Source of the DNA: Oxytricha trifallax
Lineage: Eukaryota; Ciliophora; Spirotrichea; Sporadotrichida; Oxytrichidae
Length of the DNA: 64,000 nucleotides
Direction: 5' to 3'
NCBI GenBank assembly: GCA_000711775.1
Contig: ARYC01001996.1
Location: 1-64,000, forward strand
Below the pieces are notes generated by a model, which was given only the letters and a program-made list of their open reading frames with translations, made no database searches and was not told the DNA's origin. This document shows positions 22,775 to 34,569 of the stretch, piece after piece. How positions within the stretch are numbered: the first letter of the stretch is position 1; every line of letters starts with the position of its first letter. A program made the position numbers and the translations under genes.

Positions 22775-23060
22775 AGTATATATAAAACCCCATAGATCAA
22801 TTAAAACATGAGAATTGGGGTTAAGAACAATAAAATTAAGAATTAATTATTATTGGCGTATAATTATAATGTTTGGGCTAATAATTAAAACTATTGGCTC
22901 GATTAATTGTCCTTATAAAATAATACAATCAGGGTGTGTAAATTTGATTTTAGCCTAATTATTTATATTATTAGCCAATTATAATTAATTTTTAATCTAA
23001 TTGTTCTTAACTCCAATCCTCGCTTCTTAATTGATCTATGGGGATTTTATATATATTTTT
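22775..23060. mobile_element. Foldback element family 2, copy 1
   Basis: Inverted ends: ATATAAAACCCCATAGATCA near 22779 and TGATCTATGGGGATTTTATA near 23033, then GTTAAGAACAATTA-type partners. A related element lies at 48.08-48.35 kb, sharing CCCCATAG, GGTTAAGAACAAT and, in the middle, GGTGTGTAAATTTGATTTTA in inverse orientation. No coding. Confidence 0.75.
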
Positions 23061-23094
23061 TGTTTAAACACAACTGAAAACACAATTTAAGTGA

Positions 23095-23420
23095 TATATT
23101 AGGTTTTAGAGACAGGTAAATTAGTTTGGTCTATAAAAGAAGATAAATGCGATTTAATGATAAATTATGATGGCCTTAAGAAAAATATGACAATTGACAA
23201 TGAGAAAATCAATTCACATAGTTTATTTATATTATTTGAAAAAATAGTGGAAAAGCAATTCTGCTATCACACAACAAACATTTTAACAAACAAGATGAAT
23301 ATGAAAAAATATAAATATCAAATGCTGAGCATTTTACAAGTATCGTAGCTTTATCTTAAAATCTTTGTTAGCTTATTACAGAGTTGTTCTAGAATAAAGA
23401 ATTATTATTTAATTTGATTA
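23095..23420 (+). CDS. Candidate MDS, unknown
   Basis: One of the longest clean blocks: a plus frame of about 105 codons, LETGKLVWSIKEDKCDLMIN, YDGLKKNMTIDNEKINSHSL, FEKIVEKQFCYHTTNILTNK and LSILQVSQLYLKIFVSLLQS. No domain recognised. It begins within 40 bp of the right tip of the foldback element. Confidence 0.6.
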
Positions 23421-23439
23421 TATGATGCAGCATAAAAAA

Positions 23440-23612
23440 TATAGAAATCAAGCAATTCAAATTATTGGAATAGCAAAATGAGATTTTATAGAACTAACTA
23501 TAAAATTTAATGAAACTAAATAATGCTAATATTTTGATAGAATATATTAGGCTTTACAATGAAATAAATGGTTTTATAAATCATAATTTGATAAGTACTT
23601 TAAAAGTTAAAT
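23440..23612 (+). CDS. Candidate MDS, coiled-coil-like
   Basis: Plus frame IEIKQFKLLEQQNEILQNQL, then MKLNNANILIEYIRLYNEIN. Heptad-like Leu spacing and Gln/Asn richness suggest a coiled coil. Confidence 0.5.
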
Positions 23613-24384
23613 GAAAATTATACGGAAATTTATATGCACTTAAAACTAACATTAAAAGACAAAATAATTTTTGAAACTAAAATAAATTATTTCCTTATAA
23701 TTATATTTTCTTTTGCTTAAAAAAGCTTGATTTAAACTGAATTCAAATAAAAAATAAGAGCTCAATAATAAAAAGAAGATAATTTTTCTCTAAAAATATT
23801 AGTAAATTTTTTAATAAGTTAATATTAATAATATTTAATTAATTAAATATTTCAAAACTATATGGAATAAATAATTTTTAATTAATTTATTGCGTTATTT
23901 AAAAATTCCTTGAAAAGATATATATTTAAATCATAATTTACAAATAAAAAAATAGGATAAATTTAATTTAGTTTTTAATTTAGGAATTCAATTAATAAAA
24001 ATAATAATAATAAGCAAAGTTACTTATGATATTGATATATTTTTAAAGCATATTAAATTTCTAGTTTATTTTTTTAATTTTTTATAATTAAAATTAGATA
24101 AACTTAAAACGCATTATTTTTGAATGGTCATCTTGAGTTTCAAAGAGATTATCGAAAATTAAAATTAATAAGATAAGAGAAAATAATTTTTAATCTGAAA
24201 AAGTAAAATAAAAAATATGAGTATTATTAAAAAATAATTAATTAAGAAAAGATAATTTTATAAAATATTAATGTTTTTATTGTCAAATGTAATATCTTCA
24301 TAATTTTCTTATAATGCTGGAATATTTATAAAAGCTTTTAGAATATTAAAATATATATGATTCCTATCATCGAATTAATAATTT

Positions 24385-24650
24385 CAATTTAATTTTACAT
24401 TTTGAGATCATATTCAAAAATCATCTGATAAAATATTTTCATTATCAGATTATCTAGAAAATTCAGAATATTATTTGTAGTATTTGGGTAAATTTAAAAC
24501 GAAAATAAGCTAAAAATACTGATGTTTGTCTTTTATACTTTTAAATTAATATAAGAAAGTCCTTCAAAATAGCTTGTTGTAATTTCTGAATTATAGATAT
24601 CTTATCTTAAACCTAATAAAAAACTCACAGTTAAATAAAAAAAATTATAA
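24385..24650 (+). CDS. Two candidate MDS blocks, unknown
   Basis: Block 1 (about 24395-24510): DHIQKSSDKIFSLSDYLENS, EYYLQYLGKFKTKIS. Block 2 (about 24557-24645): ESPSKQLVVISELQISYLKP. They are in different frames with AT-rich DNA between, so an IES or intron is expected. Confidence 0.4.
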
Positions 24651-25029
24651 TGAAACATTATTTTAGCAGATTTTTTTCTTTAACAAAATACAAGTTTATA
24701 CAAATAATAAATTATTTAAGATATATTTTAAATAAATTTTCTAATCCTCATCTATCATTATATTTTAAAAATTAAAATTAAAAAAAATTAATATAGAATA
24801 ACTTAAATATCTGTTAATTTCTTTTTTCACTCAATAAAAACTAAAGGATTGGAAAAAATTTTTGTTTGATCACAGGACTAATTATTTTATATATAAAAAT
24901 AAATTAAATACTCTAAATTTAAAACAACTTATTAATACTAAAAGCTGATTAATATATTAATTAATAGCAATAGATTATAAATTGTTTAAATATTTTGCAA
25001 ATATGCATAAATATTATTATGAATATTTA

Positions 25030-25125
25030 AATTTTCTTCTATTTCAAAGTTCTTCATTAGATTATTCCTTACTTATCTCAAGTACCGAATAAATCTTCAA
25101 GAATTATATATATTGCTTTTTCTGT
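25030..25125 (+). CDS. Candidate MDS, unknown
   Basis: Plus frame SSSLDYSLLISSTEQIFKNY. Short; supported by composition only. Confidence 0.35.
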
Positions 25126-25289
25126 TTAAATAATAAAATAAATTATTCTTTGAAGGTTATATTCTCTTAAATTATAAAAAATTTAAATAATAATAATTTG
25201 ATGTTTAATGATAAAAAAAATTATATACATTTAATATATAAAAAATTAACTATAATTTTCATGACTATTTAATGTTATTTTCAAAATTT

Positions 25290-25410
25290 ATTTAACAATT
25301 TACGATTCGAAAAATTAATAGAATCAAGAATTTTTAACAAGATCTTGGATTTCTATCTTGAAAATAATTAAAGACTAAAAAAATTGTATTTTTAATTGAT
25401 TACTTAATAG
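25290..25410 (+). CDS. Candidate MDS, unknown
   Basis: Plus frame RFEKLIESRIFNKILDFYLE then NNQRLKKLYFQLITQ. Amphipathic helices. Same frame as the block at 25.03 kb but separated by AT-rich DNA. Confidence 0.45.
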
Positions 25411-25529
25411 ACTATTTAATACAGTTATATTTAAAATTATTATGTATAAAACAGGATATTTCTATCCTATTTTATAATACTTCGTATTTTAATATTGAAT
25501 AAATACTTTGGATTAAAAAGTTAGAATTG

Positions 25530-25640
25530 ATTTTAAAAAAGGAACTATTACATATTCTAGTTGCCTTTGAGATAAATTGCTCAAATCATTGGCTTAATAA
25601 TTTGTTTTTAAAAAATATAAAACATTATGAGATGATTATA
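25530..25640 (+). CDS. Candidate MDS abutting a MITE
   Basis: Plus frame KKELLHILVAFEINCSNHWL then NNLFLKNIKHYEM, which runs up to the left tip of MITE copy 3 at 25636. The MITE therefore sits at or very near the MDS/IES boundary. Confidence 0.5.
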
Positions 25641-26050
25641 GTAGAAATACATTTGAATTTAGAAAAATAATTAAGATTAAATATATAATATTGCAAATTC
25701 TTGTCAGTATGTGGCCAATTTGAACGATCTTGAGCTCATTCAATAGAAAATTAAAAATTAGCTGGAAATTATAATTGGTTGTACAATTTTATCTCATCCA
25801 GGGAGCGAGAAAACTTGACTCTAATGTGAGAGTACAATTAAAAAAATTTAGAGGTATCCAATTAGTGTCAAGTTTTCTCGCTCCCTGGATGAGATAAAAT
25901 TGTACAAACAATTATAATTTCCAGCTAATTTTTAATTTTCTATTGAATGAGCTCAAGATCGTTCAAATTGGCCACATACTGACAAGAATTTGCAATATTA
26001 TATATTTAATCTTAATTATTTTTCTAAATTCAAATGTATTTCTACAATAT
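25636..26050. mobile_element. Palindromic MITE (copy 3)
   Basis: About 415-bp inverted repeat with ends TAGTAGAAATACATTTGAAT and the inverse. The core keeps TTAGCTGGAAATTATAATTG and TTTTATCTCATCCAGGGAGC. It is the most divergent intact subfamily of the eight copies, yet its own two arms are nearly identical. Confidence 0.85.
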
Positions 26051-26399
26051 TATTCTAATCATTAATTTATCTCAATACTCATTTATTCTATATAATGATT
26101 TTGGATTTGCTCAATATAAAAATGTCTCTTGCATTGTATACCAATATTAAGATCATACTCTAACTATATACTTAAAAAAAGCAATTTATATTTCTATTCT
26201 GTCATAAAAATTTCACTCCCAGAATTTTACTATTTATTGATGTTTTCAAGCAATAATAAAAATTTATAATAAGCTGTGATTATAATTTTAAAATCAAATT
26301 TACCTATACTATGTTATGTCTTACTTCCCAAATAGTTTACTACAATCAATCTTTATAATATATAAATTGTTAATTTTTAAGTTATATATTTATCTATAA

Positions 26400-26700
26400 T
26401 TTGGTGAATGGTTAACTACTTCTCAAATCCCTAAGATAAACAAGCTTTCTAACGAATCGCCCCTGCTTTCAGAACAATATTTGACACCTTTGACTTTCAT
26501 TCAGAAGTTCTAAAATTAGAACCCTTAAATTAAAATTTGGATTGTGAAGGGTAAATAACTAATTTGGGATAATAAGTCGAAGAGATTTTTGAAATAATTT
26601 AAAACGATAATTAAGATAACATGTTTTTCGATATAAATTTGACTTAATCTAATTTTCCCCCTTATATTTTAAAATCTAGTAAAATTAAATGGGAATAAAT
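26400..26700 (+). CDS. Candidate MDS, unknown
   Basis: A clean plus frame of about 95 codons: NYFSNPQDKQAFQRIAPAFR, TIFDTFDFHSEVLKLEPLNQ, GQITNLGQQVEEIFEIIQND and FPPYILKSSKIKW. Strongly protein-like. I infer it belongs to the N-terminal region of the RNF213-like gene because it is on the same strand and upstream, but I cannot align it. Confidence 0.6.
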
Positions 26701-27009
26701 ATTTTTGAAAAACAATAAAAGTAAAATTTCTATTTAACATATATTATATCTTTTTAATTGTTAGCTAAACTAATAAAACTTATATACTAATTATTCTAAG
26801 AAATTATGTTTAAATACAAATTAAAAATATCAAACAATTTCAGTTGATATTGTAATTAACCATCCATAGGATATGTTCTTTTCTATTAATTATCGAATAT
26901 TGCCAATGAAATAGCTTTTTATTTTATCAAAATATCTTAAAATTCGTTTATCCCTCTTTTTTTATTCTGCATATATTTTATAATCAAAGATTATTAAAAA
27001 TTCTTATAT

Positions 27010-27437
27010 AATATTGTAGGAATACAATCGAAATGGGGAAATTAAATATATTTAAATTAAATTTAATATAAATCAAAATCTTGGCAGTTAAAGTTGGCCA
27101 ATTTAAACGATCTTGGGCTCATTCGATAGAGAATTCAAAATTAGCTGGACTTTACTATTGGCGGTACTATTTTATCGCATCCCTGGAGCGAGATAACTTC
27201 ACTTTAATTAAACTCATCTAAATTCATTAAATTATACCCTCACATTAAATCGAAGTTATCTCGCTCCAGGGATGCGATAAAATAGTACCGCCAATAGTAA
27301 AGTCCAGCTAATTTTGAATTCTCTATCGAATGAGCCCAAGATCTTTTAAATTGGACAACTTTAACTGCCAATAATTTAATAAATAATTAATTTAGATATA
27401 TTTAATTTCCCCATTTCGATTGTATTCCTACAATATT
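27010..27437. mobile_element. Palindromic MITE (copy 4), best preserved
   Basis: Near-perfect palindrome. Ends AATATTGTAGGAATACAATC and the inverse. Core TAGCTGGACTTTACTATTGG, CGGTACTATTTTATCGCATC and CCTGGAGCGAGATAACTTC occur in both arms. Confidence 0.9.
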
Positions 27438-27589
27438 TGTCGAGAATTTTAAGCTTTGAACAAATCATATATGTTCGTCTATTATAAATTATTTATATAT
27501 ACATTAATTTAAATAACTCTAATTTTTATTAAAAAAACAGAGCAATTTGATTGTTTTAAGGGATAAATAAGCAGTGCTTATAGAAGTAG

Positions 27590-28275
27590 TAAATGAGTTA
27601 TCTCAAATTAAATTTTAAACATATCAATGTTTGATACTGAAATTTAGCCATAAATCTTAGTCGTGAAGCAGATTTATCATAATGAGTAGACTTGACAGTC
27701 ATGAAGTAAAATAAAACTCCATAAAAACCACCTCGCCACTACCCGCTTCATTAAAAAAAACCAAGATAAACCCCATGGTTCTATTAAGAATGGAAATATG
27801 GGAGAAAATATAAGAAAATGAAGAAAAAAAAGAAGAAAATACTTACTCGTGGTTGGTTGAGGAGTCTTTGTTATCTTGTTGGTTAAAAAATTTTGAACTG
27901 GCAAAAAATTAATTTTAATTTGTAGAGATGGTTTTTGCTTTAAAGTTTAATAATCCTACTAGTGTTTTTAATATTGCTGGAATAAATTTTAATTTCTGAT
28001 AAGATAATATTCTTTAATCAATATATTATTCTAATTATTTCTATTTTAGCAATTAAACTTGATCTGTTTATTCTTAACGCCTTATTTAAATTCTTAATAG
28101 AATCATGGGGTTTTATCAGCTAGAATAATTTAATAATAGAGCTCGAATAAGATCAACACGATGGCATGAATGGTGGAAAACGCTTACTTGTCCTATTGCC
28201 TTTGAGATTTTAATCTCTATCCTTTAGCAGCAGTGCTAATTAATATTGTTGCTTACATAGTAACTCAGTGTTAAT
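27590..28275 (+). repeat. SINE-like repeat family 1, copy interrupted by AT-rich DNA
   Basis: Matches the 33.49-kb copy in two parts: 27590-27790 (TCTCAAATTAAATTTTAAAC, then CACCTCGCCACTACCCGCTT) and about 28120-28220 (CTCGAATAAGATCAACACG, GAATGGTGGAAAACGCTTAC). About 300 bp of unrelated AT-rich DNA lies between them. No coding frame is shared between copies. Confidence 0.65.
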
Positions 28276-28634
28276 TAAATTATATCTCGAAATTAGTCAA
28301 TTAAAAATCACTGAGATTGTAGTAAAAAAAGAAGCATAGTTAAAACTCAATTAAAATAAGCAAAAATTAGCTATTATTTGTCTAAAAAATTTAAAGTTAT
28401 TTTCATTATTAGAATTAATTAAGTTACCTCAATTCTTTATATTTTATTCATATTCTTTCCTTCATTTATTTTATTTTTAACAAGAATTAAAAATGCCAAA
28501 CTATTAAAATCAAATAATTAAGTGAATAAATTTGCAAGTTACTAAAATTTGAATGAGAAGACACAAAATATATAAAAAATACAAATCTAATTTAACCTAA
28601 CTTAAATAATTTTTCATATTCAAAATAATTAATA

Positions 28635-28800
28635 TATTGAGAAATGGAGGTGTTTAGATTTATAATGTGAATTCATCTCTAGATAATATTAAAGCGATCG
28701 CTAGCATATTTTCAGTTTCTAAATACTATCCAAAAATCTCGCAAATTCATTTTTGCAGTAAAAATACAAAAGTATACATATTTATAAAAATAATATTTTT
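28635..28800 (+). CDS. Candidate MDS, unknown
   Basis: Plus frame NGGVQIYNVNSSLDNIKAIA, SIFSVSKYYPKISQIHFCSK. Protein-like, with no domain recognised. Confidence 0.55.
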
Positions 28801-29027
28801 TAATTAAGCTAAAAATAGAATAATTAATTCAGTTTTGCAAATAGAAAGATTTTTCTTTGAAAATTACAATAAAAACATTTAAATAATATACTATATAGGA
28901 TAACTATGCTAAATTAAAAAATAGTAAATAAAATAAAAATATTATTAGAGAATATGCATAAGCTTGTTAAGATAATTTTTTAAATCATAATTATTTCATG
29001 GTTTATTATATATAAATTTTCGATTCC

Positions 29028-29660
29028 GGTATCACTCGGCTTTTACGAGGTAAGTCCAGAATCTGAGAACCTCCTCAGAATACGTCACGATAGGTAAAGA
29101 AGGACCACACCAACAAAAGTGTCGACCGTTGATCATATAAGTCTTGTTAAAACAAAATGATACACCTATCATTTCAACTTAAGTGCAAAAATGATAGGGG
29201 AGGAATTAGTAGAAAGACAGCTTGGATTCTCAGATTGGACTCTATTTGCTGATGGAAAAGTATGGAACAAACAAACCTTACATAAGAAATCTCAGCAGAG
29301 TATCACTTGGGGTTTTCCCTCCTCAGCAAAAGCCAAACAATAAGTCTTTATTGGGAAGGGGTTTTACCTAAAATATAAGCACTCAATAAGAAAGTCAGCC
29401 AAGGCATAAAAAAAGAAGAATTCATTCAGTAGTGCACAAGACTTTTAGACCATACAGTGGGTTCCGGCGTGTTCCTAATTGTGTTAAAATGTTAGCATGA
29501 GTCAGATGCCTGAGCTGGCCTCCTCGTACCTTCAGGGGAGAGTTGACTGACGATGTCGAAAAAGCAAAAGGATGAAGTAATATATCTAGTAAAACTATCT
29601 TGCTGGCATAATCCCCGGTATTAATTTCAAATAAGCTTTAAATAATAATAACAATGTATT
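29028..29660 (+). repeat. Dispersed repeat family 2, long copy
   Basis: GC-richer, with no frame of note. Its last part (about 29535-29640) matches 37.90-38.01 kb: AAAGGATGAAGT.ATATCTA, TAAAACTATCT.GCTGGC, CCCC.GTATTAA. The 5' part (CGATTCCGGTATCACTCGGC) is seen only here. A SINE or other non-coding mobile repeat is likely. Confidence 0.5.
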
Positions 29661-31075
29661 AATTTTGAGGGGGAGAAGTATACTCTATTCAAATCTACAT
29701 ATTACCAAGGCTAGTACCATACATAAATTTTATTGCCTTACTTTTTCTGATTCTTTTAAGTTATTTAATCTACTATAGTTTGTACTATTGTATGATTTAT
29801 CTTTAGCTTTCTATAGATATAATTTTGATAAATATTCAAGATTATAGATTAACAAGTGTTCTTATTAAATTTAGGATACAGTTTGAAATTAATTTTAAGG
29901 ATTTTTAGAGTTTGAACTTTTTAAACTTCATATTATTTGAATAATGAAAAATTTTAAAAGAATTTATTAGAATAATATTTTTTAAAATTTAAACTTAATG
30001 TAAACAAAAATATTATGCCATAAATCTTTTTTTTCAGTAAAATAACTAGTAAAAGAAATATTAAAATAAATTGCTGCTTATTTTTATAATTGTGGTAGAA
30101 TCCTTTCTAAAACATGAATTATAAAATAATACATTAAAAATAAATCAATCACTTACTTTTAATTGATTAAATAAATTAATTGGCTTAAAGTTTCATATCT
30201 TTATATCATAGATTTTATAAAATTAAATGCAATTTCAATTAATTCATATAAATATTAATAAAAGTATATGAAGTAGTTTCTTTTATACAGAGAGCTGTTT
30301 TGGCTCCAATGCACATCAAATAGCAAAGAATATTTGTGCTTTCAAATTTTTAGAAGCTTTAAATGCAAGTTTAAATTGAATCTTACAAATATCTCCAAAA
30401 ATTATAAAAATAAAATCAAAATAACAATAAAATTCCACATTACCTTTACATCTTATTCAATTATAAAATAAGTTATATTAACGTTTATTAATAAACTTTT
30501 TTTTTTAATTTAAATTATATATTTAGTGCTAAAGTTATATAAATTAGAAAAGAATTTTTAATTTAATGTAATTAAACAATAATAACATAGGAAGGAGTCA
30601 AGAATGAATCATTTAAAATATTTTACAATTATGAAGTAAATAAATTAAAAATGTTTAATATAAATTATAAACTATTCTTAAAATATTTAAGTTAACTGGG
30701 TTCTAGGGGTATATTTAAAATATTTAAAGGCTATACCTTTATTTATTCATTAATATTTTTAGTATTTAGATTAAAATATAAAATATCATTTATAGATTAT
30801 GTTGAATTTTGAATTTTCACTTTAGTTACCCATATTTACCACTAAACAAAAGGATCAAAATCAATAATGGAAAATTGAATTTAATATTAATACTGATTAG
30901 TTTAATTGATTTTTACTTGTATTTTTATAAATACCTTATTGATGAAATGCAAGTATAAGATGACTTCACAGATTTAATAATCTAAGACTAATATATTCAG
31001 AGATTTTTTTCTGTATGCAAAGCTAACTTAGTTACATATTTTTTTCCTCATATGTTTTGAATTTAAAATTTAAAT
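29661..31075. other. AT-rich IES DNA with one weak coding candidate
   Basis: Mostly very AT-rich. At about 30290-30470 a GC-richer block is open in more than one plus frame (for example RAVLAPMHIKQQRIFVLSNF or FWLQCTSNSKEYLCFQIFRS), so it may hold an MDS of unsettled frame. Nothing else recognised. Confidence 0.35.
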
Positions 31076-31079
31076 ATTT

Positions 31080-31335
31080 ATTAATTAAACATCAGACTCT
31101 GCAGGATTAGGAAAAAGCCTAAGGATATAACAATAATTAGAGTCTTAGAAATAAAATAAAGAATATATTAGAATTCCAATATAAGGCCAGATGTCTAAAG
31201 AAAAGATTATTAAAATTCATTAACAAATCATACAAGATAAAATTAATTTAAATAGAGCATTAGCAATTCACTATGATATTTATCCAACTCTGAATGAAGA
31301 CTTAAATATTTATTATAGTCTAATATTATCATAGT
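31080..31335 (+). CDS. RNF213-like MDS: AAA2 P-loop
   Basis: Plus frame with DSAGLGKSLRIQQQLESQ, matching the degenerate P-loop AG.GKSLY of RNF213 AAA2, then EYIRIPIQGQMSKEKIIKIH and LAIHYDIYPTLNEDLNIYYS, which fits the following RNF213 segment (IRL.D..V....H.D......G). A 75-codon clean frame. Human AAA2 lacks a full Walker pair; here GLGKS looks usable. Confidence 0.75.
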
Positions 31336-31339
31336 AAAA

Positions 31340-33485
31340 TTAAGGAAAAAAAATTAAATATCATTATGTTTGAGTTGCTACTTTTCAAGGGAATAAACAA
31401 TGGTCATTAATAGATATATGACATCTAAAATGATATTAAACAATTAGAAATAATAATTAAAATAAAATTTAGTAATTATTAATAGAAATATATAGATTAT
31501 GAATAATTATATATTAGAAAATGTTATTTAACCAAAGCTTTAAAATACAAATAATTTAGTTTTTAAATTCATATGCATAATTAACTTTTACTAAATTTTA
31601 AAGAAATCTAAACCCATAGAGTCATTTTAAGATTAAGAAATTTATAAAATGTCATAAATATTTAAAAACTGAAATTTAATAAATTAGAAATAATGGGTTT
31701 TAGAAAATATTCTTTTGCCATAAATATTAAATTCATCCTCTTTTTAGTAGTTCAAAATTATTTTCAATAGTTTTTTTTGGTATTTTTAGTTTTAATTATT
31801 ATTTATTATTTAGGTTTCTCATTTTTCCATTCTAATTCATATATGCTTTTATTTTTTGTAAAAATTTAATTTCTTAAAGAATTCTCTATTTATCTTATAC
31901 TATTTCCTTAATGAATTTCTCATAATTTTTAAACTTTCTTCTTAAGAAACTTGCACTGTGATATTGTAGTTTAATTCAAATAAATTTATATTTAAAAAAA
32001 AGATGAGATAATAGAAAATTAAAAATTTATCGTATGTTCTGATAATTATACAAACGAGAAGAAATGATTTAATTAGAGTTCGAATCTCTCAGAGGAAATG
32101 ATTTTTTTTAACTGATTGTAATTTTTAAAAATAGATAAAAATAGTATTCATTCTATTTAAAAATTACAATCACAATTACCCCTATTGCATCAAAATAATA
32201 ATTATGGGGTTTAATTAAATTCCTCAATAAAAAAATAATTAATGAAAGGAAATTCAAAATTTAACAATCATTATCATTCACAAAAGCATACTTAAGTACA
32301 ATTAATAGATATTATTACCAATAAATTTAATTTTCAAAAGATTTTTAAATTTCTATTAGTTTTTATGTTTATTTGTTTTTATAAATCATATTAATAGGTC
32401 ATTAAAATATTATCTCAAACTCTAATTATTGAGAAACGATATTTATTTATTTTATGTAAACAAGAATTTAAATTGGGAAAATAAAATGTTAAATGAAATA
32501 TTATGAATTGTAACTTCCTTTTTCTAATTTTCAAAAATTTTTAATTATTTTAAAAATTTCAAAAGAATTCTTATATTTATTTGCAGTACATTGCATAATT
32601 ATATAGAAATAGTTTAAACTAAAATATAAGAGAAGCCAAAATAAAGTTAAGGCTTCCAATCATTTTTAAAGTTTGTGCAGAGTTGTGTTTAATATATATT
32701 TTTATTCTTAATTTAATATAACTCCAAAAGTTAAAATTCAATATAGAATTGTGTTAATATTATAGAGACATAAATTAAATGAGTAATATATTAGTTTTTT
32801 ATATTATTAATTTAAAAAAAAATCATAAACTTAATTTTTTATTTAATTTGAGAGATTTTAATTTTGAATGTGTATTTAATATTATTCTTAATCTTAATTT
32901 CAATTTTCTTCATTCTAAATTTCTCCCTTCTATTATTATTTATAAATTTAAAATAATATTTACTTATCGATTTACTCAAAATCTCAATGAATCACTATTA
33001 TTAATGCTGAAGAACTTTTGATATTTTATTTTGTGTTATTTTAAAATCACTATGTAATAATCAAAAGAAAATATAAAATATTATTATGGATAGAAATTAA
33101 AATATTAAATAATTATGAGTTGCAAATACTTTCTGACTTTAGTGATCAATTTATTCAAGTTTAAATTATTTTTTTTAAGAAATAAATAATTGAAGTATAA
33201 TTAGTTCTATTTAGATAAATAATATTCTTCACAATTACTTTTACCAAATATTTTGGGTATTATCATATATTATTTGTAATTTAACAATAATAAATAATTA
33301 ATCATTCATATAAAATATATTATTTAGAAATTTTTAAATATTTCATTTTTATCAATACTGAATTTATTTTTATATAAAATACATATGTCCATTTTATAAT
33401 TAGATTTATCTTTTTTTTAATTTCACCTTGAGTTATCATAAGAAGTATGCTATTATAATAATACATTATTTTATTTAAAATTTAA
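31340..33485. other. AT-rich IES DNA
   Basis: Little recognised. A short frame at about 31600-31660 (KKSKPIESFQDQEIYKMS) could be a small MDS. A tRNA-like GAGTTCGAATCTC at 32078-32090 lacks the rest of a tRNA. The 80-codon frame at 32779-33021 is Asn/Ile/Phe/Lys-rich and looks like translated AT-rich DNA. Confidence 0.35.
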
Positions 33486-34170
33486 AACATAGAACCTAGT
33501 AGCAGTAAACGAGTAATCCCAAATTAAATTTTAACATATCACCGTTTAATATTAAAATCAAACCATCAATCTTAGTATTGAAGTGGACGTTTCTGAAGTG
33601 AGTTGGCGTGTCAATACTTTATGTTAATTTGTAAATTAAAAAATTCAGTAAAAATCACCTCTATACCTCACCGCTTCACTAAAATACCCTAGTCTGCACT
33701 TGACAGGGCTTCACATAGTAGGATGTCCGACAGAACTCGAATGAAGCTCACTTGGTGATAGGAATGGTGAAAAACTCTTACGAGTCCCACCTCTGCTGGG
33801 AATGTAGTACCTGTTCTTGGTTGTGAACGCTTAAGCATCCTAATACGATTTACGAGGATAATCTTTATAGTTGACTTGAATGGTTTTCATCTTCTAACTT
33901 TGCTGAGAACAACCTTCATCCAACTCCTTATTTCCTAGGAAACTAGAATCACTGTAGTAGCTCATTATTTGCAGAAAATCTTAGGACCCTAGCCCACTTG
34001 AGGAGTGTAATAGCTAGCAGATTGAACTCCGTCCACTTGTCTTAAATGCGATGAGCCTAGCAACCCTGCTTACTCTCAGCAAGCCTTAATATTGAAGAAA
34101 AATCTTTTATTAAAAAGTCAGATAGGGTAAGTACCTCAACTAGCAATTAACTTTCTAATTCAATAGTAAT
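33485..34170 (+). repeat. SINE-like repeat family 1, longest copy
   Basis: GC-richer, non-coding. Starts near GAGTAATCCCAAATTAAAT and runs to about 34130 (CAGCAAGCCTTAATATTG). Landmarks shared with the other copies: GAGTTGGCGTGTCAATAC, CACCGCTTCACTAAAATACC, CGAATGAAGCTCACTTGGTG, GGAATGGTGAAAAACTCTTA. No clear A/B box, poly-A tail or target duplication, so its class is not proven. Confidence 0.65.
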
Positions 34171-34569
34171 AGCAGAACCTTTTATATTCTTCAAGAAAAT
34201 ATTTAAAATTATTCAACTTCGTTTGTTTCAATAAAATATTGAAAAATAATAAGTTCACAATATAAACTAACCTTAATAATTTCTAAATGCCAGTATAACA
34301 TTTTTAGAATCGCATATCTTTTATGTTTAAATAAGTTCTAAATTTATTAAAAAAAGTTGTATATATAGTCATTATGTTAATAATATCTAAATAATTGAGA
34401 AAAAAATATAAATATTCTCAATTAATTTAAGCATAAAAATTGTAGATTATATGCCTATTTAAGCTATAAACTAATGTTAAAATAAAAAAGAAATAATTAT
34501 ATAAATTATGTATTTTCAGTAATTAAATATTTAATTATTTGACTTAGCAATAAGATCATGAGAAGAAAT

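Noticed and set aside
27677-27904. 75-codon minus frame with hydrophobic run
   Set aside because: It falls in a SINE-like repeat and is not preserved in the other copies.
32050-32110. Possible tRNA: GAGTTCGAATCTC followed by a T run
   Set aside because: Only the T-arm-like stretch is present. No acceptor, D or anticodon stems could be folded from the upstream bases.
32779-33021. 80-codon standard-code frame
   Set aside because: Composed almost wholly of Asn, Ile, Leu, Phe, Lys and Ser, as expected from translating AT-rich DNA; no similarity or context.
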